Source: Aplectana chamaeleonis
Lineage: Eukaryota; Nematoda; Chromadorea; Rhabditida; Cosmocercidae
Length of the DNA: 64,000 nucleotides
Direction: 5' to 3'
NCBI GenBank assembly: GCA_029168955.1
Contig: JAPDOI010000009.1
Coordinates: 124,001-188,000 of the forward strand
The translations under genes and the position numbers were made by a program. Shown here piece after piece: positions 24,401 to 33,400 of the stretch. Numbering within the stretch: position 1 is the first letter of the stretch; the number at the start of each line of letters is the position of its first letter. The notes under the pieces are model-generated. The model was not told the DNA's origin. It searched no databases and saw nothing but the letters and a program-made list of their open reading frames with translations.

Positions 24401-27400
24401 GAAACCCCTGGGTGGGAGCATTTCTGACACGGGGTAAGAAATTCTCCGATTTTTTTCAAGGGGTTAAAACCCCTGGGTGGGAGCATTTCTGACACGGGGT
24501 GAGAAATTCTCCGGTTTTTTCAAGGGGTTGGAACCCCTGGGTGGGAGCATTTCTGACACGGGTGTGAGAAATTCTCCAATTTTTTTCAGAGGTTGAAACC
24601 CCTGGGTGGGAGCATTTCTGACACGGGTGGGAAAAATTCTCCGATTTTTTTCAAGGGGTTGAATTCCCGGGGTGGGAGCATTACTGACTTGAATTTAGCA
24701 ATTGAATATTGGTTTATGTCGCGTCTCAAACATATCAGATGTTGATAACCTTTAAGATCACATACTATTATGCTCTTTCATTCGAAATTTTGTTGTTTTT
24801 AAACATTGCCAACAAAGGGCGGAATATTACCCACTCCAAGGTTTCAGACTTTGCATGATCCTTATATGTTTCAGGTCAGTACACAGATACCCCAATGTTT
24901 TTGCTCAAAAAGTGGTCTACATGGTGTGCCAATAGTGATTTGTTCTGCATGATCTCCGCCGATCACCCAATCAGCCTGCTCGTTATCGATGTTGCGTCGT
25001 CGCCGCCGCGGCGAGCGCGGCACACCGTATGCCGAGGCTGCCATGATTGGCAAACGGCGAGAAGACGGGCGCACAAGACCCGTCCCAGCAAGAGGTCTGG
25101 ATTAGATCCCGGCATTCTAACGGGGGAAGAAAACTGGGAAAAAACTCACTGAGTAGAAGAATGAATGCAGACCAGGTGATCGATGATGACTGAAACAAAT
25201 CGATATATGAAGGGGGTACGGAAGGCGATTGACGTGACAGACGGCTCACCATAACACAGCCCACCTCCAAGCCTTACCGTATCACGCGCTAATACGCGCG
25301 CTCCGTTATAAGCATACTATATACTCTGAAGAATTTCTAGTGAGCCCTTGATTTCGATCATCACTCGCAGCGTAGCAGTGGATACCGGTTAACTGTAACT
25401 GGTGATAAGGATTTTACGGTTCTCAACGCCAGCGAGTCTCGCGGAGGGCGTGCCGTTGGAGTATCAGTTGCCTGACGCTACTCCCGCTCGCAACGAGTGT
25501 AGCGCCGGAACGGGCTTTATCATCATTTTCGATTGTCCATATTGAATAGATCCATTGCTTCTTTCGAGAACGATAGGCATGTCTGAAAGTATGCGACACT
25601 CTTAAGCAGTAAAAAACGAGATCATGGACATGACAAACTCTGGCCGGAGCCAGCAGCACCAGTGAAACCGAAGGAGGAGGATAAGTGAGTGAAGATGAGT
25701 ATTTGCGCTTCATCGAACAATCAGACCGAGAGCCACTGGTTCTAGGAAACTCGACGAGAAGTTTCCACCTCTCATGGAAACACAACGATTCGATGTTGAT
25801 CCAAAACGCAAACAAGGGTGAGCGAACTCCTGCCGCTTACGAGATCTGGAAAATTTCTTATACAGTCGGCACGGATCGCGCTGGTACTTCGCGTTCTTTA
25901 TTGTGCGTTGGCCCTAATTAGGTGTACGTATGCTATAACATATGCGCACCGAGTTTGCACCAACAATAAGGAACGCAAAATATCAGTGCGATCCGTGCTG
26001 TCGATGCGTATTCTCTATTTCAGAAGAAAATTTGCAGTTTTCCTTCGCGTGCGTGTGTGGGTTGAGTGTAAAGACGGCGAGAGGGTGTGGGAAAAAAGAG
26101 ACACAGTATACGCACGCACACCCGCGCGATGGATCCAAGAAAATTGGACTCTAAAATGGAGGCTGTGCATTTCCATACCGGATCGTCGTGATGGTCACCT
26201 GCTACGCACACCAGTTCAACCTTTCAATTAATTACCTAAAGTCAACTTTAGCATTACGCATGAGCGCACATGGTTTTGGCAAGATCAGGACCATTGGACC
26301 CTCTGAAAATCGCAGACCGAGCGCAGAAAATCACGGATAAATCGTACCCAGCACAGTGATTTCACAGGTACAAATAGTGCCCCCGCTGCCCCAACTAGGG
26401 GGCCGAAGTAGCGAAAACGATTTCTGAGCAAGGTGTATTCGTGCCCTCGCGATCCTCAGGGGGGGGGGAAGTGGGGCAATGAAGCAGCTCTGGCACATTG
26501 GGCGTGCGCGACAAAAAACCGCTGCGTTCACGTCGTCGTTGATGCATATTGACGGAGCGCCAACTAGTTTCTTCTCAGGGGGTCCACTTTTAACGCACCC
26601 GATAATGATGCAAGCGCAGCGGCTTTCCCGCTCCACGTGTGCCAGCCAAACTGCTACTTTTCCCCACCCGCGCTGTGAACTCGATCATTATCCCATCTTC
26701 AAGAGCGCCAACTGCCCTAACCTGCCCCTAACTCATGCACTTGCTGGGGTCCTACCCCAGCCCGTACGGGACACTTCGTCCAAGTAGGCAAAGGAGAAAG
26801 ACAAGCACGGAAAGGGGTCGGACTCAATGCAAGGCTAAGGTCGGAACCTATGAGTGTCTGAGAGACCCGGCGCGTTCACGCACGCCGTCCCTGCTCATGT
26901 AAACAACCACAATCACTTCATAGAGGTCAGTCCCGCAATGCACTACGTAACGCCTGCGCTATATGTTCACCATTACCTCCGTATTTGTATCGAAGCGTCA
27001 CAGCCGAGTACACTAATCCAGCTCGTTCGCTATTAGCTTCTTCAAGGAACAGGCTAAGGCCGGGATCATACTTCGCGCGACCAGCAACAGCGACAGTGCA
27101 TATCAGACATATCGATTTCCGGTCAATACCGATGGTAAACGTTGCGTCTCGTCTCCCGTCGCTGGTAGTATGATCCCGGCCTAACATCTAACCGTTGCCT
27201 CATACACTCGTCTCGTCTAAAGCTAAACTACTATCTCCCATCTCACAAGGATACGAATTGTACATAAAATTGTTGGGCACAAGCGAAATCCGAACCTTCA
27301 TCGAACGCTCTTCGCTCGAACATGTTCCCATTTACACCATTGTGAGCCTAGCACTCGACACCTACTTGGCACATAGAGGTGTTAAACACATCAGCACTCT

Positions 27401-30400
27401 ACCATCATCGGTTATGATTTGGTGGGCCGATCTTCTCAATAAATCCGGTCATGCTCACACTCTTAAATTAGGGCTGTGTCTTTTTTTGAGGGCATTACAG
27501 ATGATTACAAGCCCTTAGAAGGTTGCTAAGTTGTCTTTGGCATACCATCAGGCATACATTACTCTAAAACTACAATCCCCTTCAGTTCTCCTAGCTTCTC
27601 GATTCCACTCAATCAGCTCGCATATCCCTGACGTAGTAATCTTAAAGGGCGTGCAAAGTTGCAGCGACTGCCAAGTGATCTCTGAGCGTCAGGCGTCGCG
27701 GTGCCTATTGCCGCTCGCTCGTCGTGACGTAGGGCCGTCGCGGTGTCAAACCACCCTTCGGCATCTTCCATAGTCTTCACCGCAAGCGCGGCACGCGCGA
27801 TGGACAATAAAACTTCTCACCGCGTGGCACGAGCGAGGCACGGCTGCCGCCCATACGCCATAGCGGCGCCACCCGAACCGACTTGGCAGTTCCACCACTT
27901 AAATCGATACTCATTCACAGTTTAAGCTTACTCCACCATAAATAATACTGCGATTCTTTTGCGCTACCGTATACGCGAACGCAAGCAGGGAATTTCTGTC
28001 CATGTCACAATTGAGGCCCAACTTCAGCCCGCGCCGCCACGACGGTGCCGTAGGAGATATCATAGTTGTTTTCCTCTCGTCTCGTGCGAACCGCGCGGTG
28101 AAAACTTTTATAGTCCACCGCTCGTTCCCTGCGTCACGCCGGGCCGCGCTTGGGGTGAGGACTATGGAAAATGCCCGAGGCGGCGTTCGGAGTTTTCGCA
28201 AGCGCTATGGCACATGTCAGTGCGAGGCGAAAATCGCGTCGCGTAGGAATTCAGGTGCGAATCTGGGCGACTACGCGCAACTGCGTACGTACGCGATTTC
28301 GCGTAAAGAAGCAGCAGCATTTTTTAGTAAAATCAGCAACAGTTCTTTCGTGTTTGTTTGAGTGCAAGTGGTCCTAAGTATGCCCACTTCATTGCAATTA
28401 GCAACGAGCTTGTCTTTGCACGACAACCATCGCGTCGCGTTGCATCATCGCGCTATGGTCGTCGCGCGGAGCGATAATCATTTGCGCGTCAAATCCGACG
28501 TATCGCGCCACTTCACTGTGAACACCTAGCTAAGACGCGACGCGACGTCGCTTTAACGCTACGCAGGCTAACTATAACGTCGCGTCGCGCCGCAAATGAA
28601 CTCTGAACACCGCCTAAGGTTCCCCTTCCCTCGTCTCCCTCCACGCCGCGCAAGACCGCTGCTGTCGCCCAATGTATTCGATATGGTAATCCTAGTGTTG
28701 CTAGACACTGCGAGCAATGCCGCGACTCCAACTCTGCTGATCCCATCAGCCGTCCTATTTTCAGAGAGTCCGACGAGAAGTATCTTACAATTATGGAACC
28801 CCAACAAAGTGGAGATAGCCGTCCTAAACAGAAGTGAGTGAATGCTCTTGCGTTTTCGATCACTAGAAAAGTGTCGCGGACAAAACACAACGCTAATAGA
28901 CAATTTAAACGGGAAAAGTGTTGACATACTACAATACACAAGAAGAATCGAGAAATTTGAGATGAAGAGAGGAATAAGATGTGGTCTTCCCTCTACGTAA
29001 TTCTTAATTGCCCGCCATCACGAAAACTTTTTTCACGCGCAATTGTGTGGTGGAAGGCGGTGCCGGAGCAATCCTCGAAATCGCGAGACGAAGCGATTCG
29101 ATACTGCAGCAGAATCGCTGATCGCCTCTAACCCAAGAACTCTGACAGCTAGCTTTTAGACCTACTAGAACTTCTGCCTACTTTTCAGGCCAGTCGCTGA
29201 TTCATCGAGTAAAAAGAAGGAATCACCTAAAAAGTAAGAAAATTAGTCATGATTTTCTTGTTTGCTTTGATCTTTTATTGAAAAAGTCCCCGAAGGCCCC
29301 TGATAGTTTGTTCGTCGTACTTTTAAAACCAGTTCAATGGCATTACATTGTGTTTGTATAAGTGCTAGCAAAGGCTCTAACTCTGATACTCAAATATTCA
29401 GCAGTGTTTTCAGAGAGAAAAGCGCTGACGACGATACTTATCCACCGCTTCCACCTGAGGGTGTGAAGCAGAAACAACCCAAGCTATCGCTACCTCCAAT
29501 GCCAGAAGAACCTGTCGTGTCAACCGCAAGGGAGCTCAGGAAAAAGCAGAAAGTTTCTCCAGGGAAACCGAAAGAGCCTGACCTGCCCACAGCAAAGGAT
29601 ATGATGGAACCATCCCCAAGAGAGGAACTGCCGCCAACTGCAAAGGAATATTTTCTGTTAGATGCATCGTCTCCAAAACGTTCATTTGGCGAAAAACTCA
29701 AAGAACCAGATCTACCAACTGCTAGGGAACCTCTCCCTGAGCCTAGCCCTGCTGCAAGAAGAGAAACGGGAATTCTTCCTCCGATACCTGAGGATAAAGC
29801 AGTCAGAGCGGTTCCTACAGCGAGGACACCAAAGAAGAGAAAAGCCCCGTCAGAGCGCATTTCTCCGGTGTTGCAAGGAGTGGAGTCACAGGAGGGTACT
29901 CCACATCCGAGAACTCCCAGAGCCAGAAGGCGACCGTCTGACCAGGTTTCACCCGAAAAGCAAAGAGAGGTAAGACATACGAGTTGCCAGGCTTCTCTCA
30001 GAATGAATTTAATCCCTTCTTGACAGGTCGCACCAGCAATGCAGAGAGAACTGGACCAGGCAAGAGCAGATGATAGAGTAGGAGAATTAGTATGGCTTTA
30101 ATAATTAAGACACCTGTTTAGTATCATTTTAGATTTATGGTGTCCAACCCGAAAAGCCTCTTAGAGTCACCACAGGAGCACTGGCTTCACCAGAGAAACA
30201 ACCAGCTCAGGGCGAGCCAATGGTACGAGGAAAAGAAGAGTTTTTCTACCATATCGTGCTCACATTTTCTTTAAATAAAACAACATAGGAGACAAAACCC
30301 TTGATGGCCCTTTGAAACTCCGCACATATGTGTGATGCGTTACTCTTACCAGAGATGAAAGCCTCTCACCCCTATGAAGTTGTTTGATAATCTGAATACG

Positions 30401-33400
30401 AAGTTTTCGGCATGTGATAAGACTTGCTTCAAAAATTGTTTGCGATGACGCACTGATTAGGACAGTTCGTTGTTTTTTTTTGAAAAATAACGTTAGGGAT
30501 CGATGAGCTTCACGCTCGAAGACTGGGGGGGGCGTTCATTTATTCTCTGTTCCGGAACAAAATTTACTGTGTTCCTTCGCGCGCGCTTGTGCGGAGCGAG
30601 GAGACAGGGAGAAAGTGCGGGGGAGAAGGAGACGCAGCATACGCGGGCACACGCACGCGATAAACGGAAATAAATTTCACCCAAGCCAGAAGATACTCTT
30701 CTCCAATCGGAAGGCTGAAAAGGCGTTTTAAGAAATGCTCAAGAACTGACTCCAATCCTTCCCATTAGTGCTGTCTAGGGTTCCAACCACGAATCTGAGT
30801 TCCCATCGGAAGAGGGAATAATTGGGGCTGAACGCAACTTCTTGGAATTCAGAAGTTCTAAGATGAATTTGATTCAAAGCTTCTCCGTGGAAGCTGCTCG
30901 GAGTGTTTGATACGGATCTTATGTGGTTCGTTCATCGATTCTCACCTACGTTATGGTGGGTATATGGTGGATTCGTCGAAGTCTCTGATTTGAGATAAAG
31001 AAGTGTTGAGACCAATCCGCAACTGTTTCCGTGACAACCCTAGAACCGCATATTGGAGAGCCTTACCATTCCGCTAAGCTCAAACAAAACCTTTCCCCCA
31101 TTCAACGCATGTCAATTGGTTGAGACTAACGCATCGCACATCCATACAGATTCTACTACGAAAAATGCCCCTAGAAATATAAGCCTTCAATGAAATGGCC
31201 GCGTGATGTATGTATGCTTTTCTTGTCAGCAGACAATCGAAGATAGGGATATTTTATCATCGCGAAAATTCAGACCATCTCACCAAGAGGAATGAGGAGG
31301 CCGACTCCATTTGTACAACAAGATCTTCGAACAGCTAGAGAAGGTGTGCTGGTGCAACAACTACCACCATCTCACATTCCACCGCAGCTACCTCCATCTA
31401 CGATGCTGCCCACAGCAGCAGTTCGTGAGTATATGGGCTTATGCAGACATAATGCGTTCCATGACCATAACATTACCCCTTAGCACAGAATCCAAGTACG
31501 TGGGCTTTTGTACGTAGGGGAACTCCGACCCGACTGTGGTTGTAACCACTGTAACTCAACTTATATTGTGTAAAATGATGGCAAACAGGAACCTCCGACT
31601 CTTTTGGTCCTTCATGTTCACCAGAATCATCGAGGCTTTGCTGAGGCTCACTCCAAGCAAGGTGTCTTGGGGGTCGTTTATAGCTCCGCCGCCGAGCGGC
31701 GCGGCGAAGTGCGATTCTGTAATATTGATCGTGCCGTTCCGCATGATCAATATCATAGAATTGCACTTCGCCGCGGCGGAACTTTAAACGACCCCTAGCA
31801 CGGAAGATCACATATGTACCACCCCAGGGTCCCACAATTGCGGTTTTCATCACTGAAACCGAAGAAAACTGACAATTATGAGCACAATTTTTTTCTCGCA
31901 ACATTGCGCAGTGGTCCTTCTAAGGACTGGGACCGGGCCTGAAAGCAGGCCACGTCAGGGTAACAACTTTACGGCACCTTGACCTTTCTCGCGTTGGTCG
32001 GCCAAAGCGGTGAGTGGCATCGTCCTACTGGAAAACATTGTCTTCTAGAGCTGGAGGTGCTGGATAAGATAGTGGGTTCGCGCTGTTGCCACGTGTCAGC
32101 TAAGTCCATCGGCATGTGGATCGAATCCACACCGCGGGTGTGGCTAAGGAGCAGTTCGGGTGGTACACACGACGCGGTCGACGGTAAAACGCTGTGCGCG
32201 CTCATCGTTTTTGGGGCGCGTTAACCGAGGGCACTCAAAAAAGTTGTTGTTCCATTTTAGCCGTTCCCCTTCAGCGTTTTTTGCAGTTTCTTCATGTAGG
32301 TCGATGTGCCAGACGTAGGTTCGACGTCGGAATCAGTATCATCATCTCCCATTCCGCTCCAAGAAGCAAACAAAATGAACTCTAAAAAAACTTGTATAAA
32401 AAGTGCGAATTTGATTGAAACGATGGTATGAGAAGCATTGCGTCTAAAAAAGCGCATAATAAATAAAAAAACATGGATAAAATGTAAAAAATGATAAAAG
32501 GGGACGGCTACATTGGAACAACGATTACTTTTTCCGAAGGTCCCCGGTTAACGCGCATCAAGGACGATGAGTGCGCACAGCGTTTTTTCCGTCGCGCGTC
32601 GCGTGTGCTAGCCGAACTGCTCCTTAGTCACACCCGCGGTGTGGATTCGATCCACATGCCAAGTCCATCGGCGTTCATATGAACCTCAGCAGAGATTTTT
32701 TTGTTAGTTGTAACCTAGCCAGATGTACGAAAAGTTTAGAAGATTTCACTCCACAGTAAAGCTGTCAGGTGATGAAAACAAGTGTTATGACGATGTTTCC
32801 AGATCAGGTGGTTCTATCGATAGTGTTTTGAAAAACTGAAAGCGGACATCATATTCATGTCGAGCCCCACCTGAAAACTTACGGCATTAACTCTGTATTT
32901 CAGTATATCGTAAAAACAAGGTTTTGCTGTTTATGATCCACCCAGTTGGTTTGGGGGGATTATTTAGAGTGCAAATAACTTCTCCGGTACTGCAACGTTC
33001 ACTGGACCGTTTTTTCAAAACTTCGGTCTGTTCGGGACGGCTCCGGATGAGTGATAGGCTCTCTGAACTAGTGCAGAAGAAGTATTAAATATTTTCCAGC
33101 GGGCGAAGGTCTACGCGTAAATATCGACGAAATATTGCGACTTGGAGCCATCATGGAACGACGACAAATGCAACCCACGAAAAAGGTAGAGCCAACGAGA
33201 AAATGACTGCAAAATGATCTCTTTTTTCTTATTTAGATGTCATTTGAATGGATCGCATACAACCGACATACTGCGCATCAGCAACCAGAGGCTTTTTCTT
33301 CACATCTAGTGACAGCTGTAGGAGATGTAAGATTAGAAAAGTGAGTTGCAAGAATCGGGACGCTTAATTGAACGTTAGAAGAATCGGGATGCCTAATTGC

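Larger units (their letters stand above)
25685..29188 (+). other. Intron 5 (3.5 kb), repeat-rich
   Basis: Contains a dispersed repeat (26033-26170), a PIF-like MITE (27058-27181) and a CGCG-rich repeat (28170-28620). A run of very CG-rich sequence at 27640-28560 gives many open frames without coding signatures. Confidence 0.6.

Noticed and set aside
24350..24690. CRISPR-like array
   Set aside because: The 65-bp units are direct head-to-tail copies with no unique spacers; this is a minisatellite in a eukaryotic intron.
27640..28560. Several CG-rich open frames as a gene
   Set aside because: The low stop frequency is explained by CG richness; parts belong to a dispersed repeat also present at 50.5 kb.
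29337..29413. Start codon at 29337 for a single-exon 228-residue protein
   Set aside because: The segment before 29414 ends in a strong TTTTCAG acceptor, and the exon joins upstream exons in phase. The ATG lies in intron 6.
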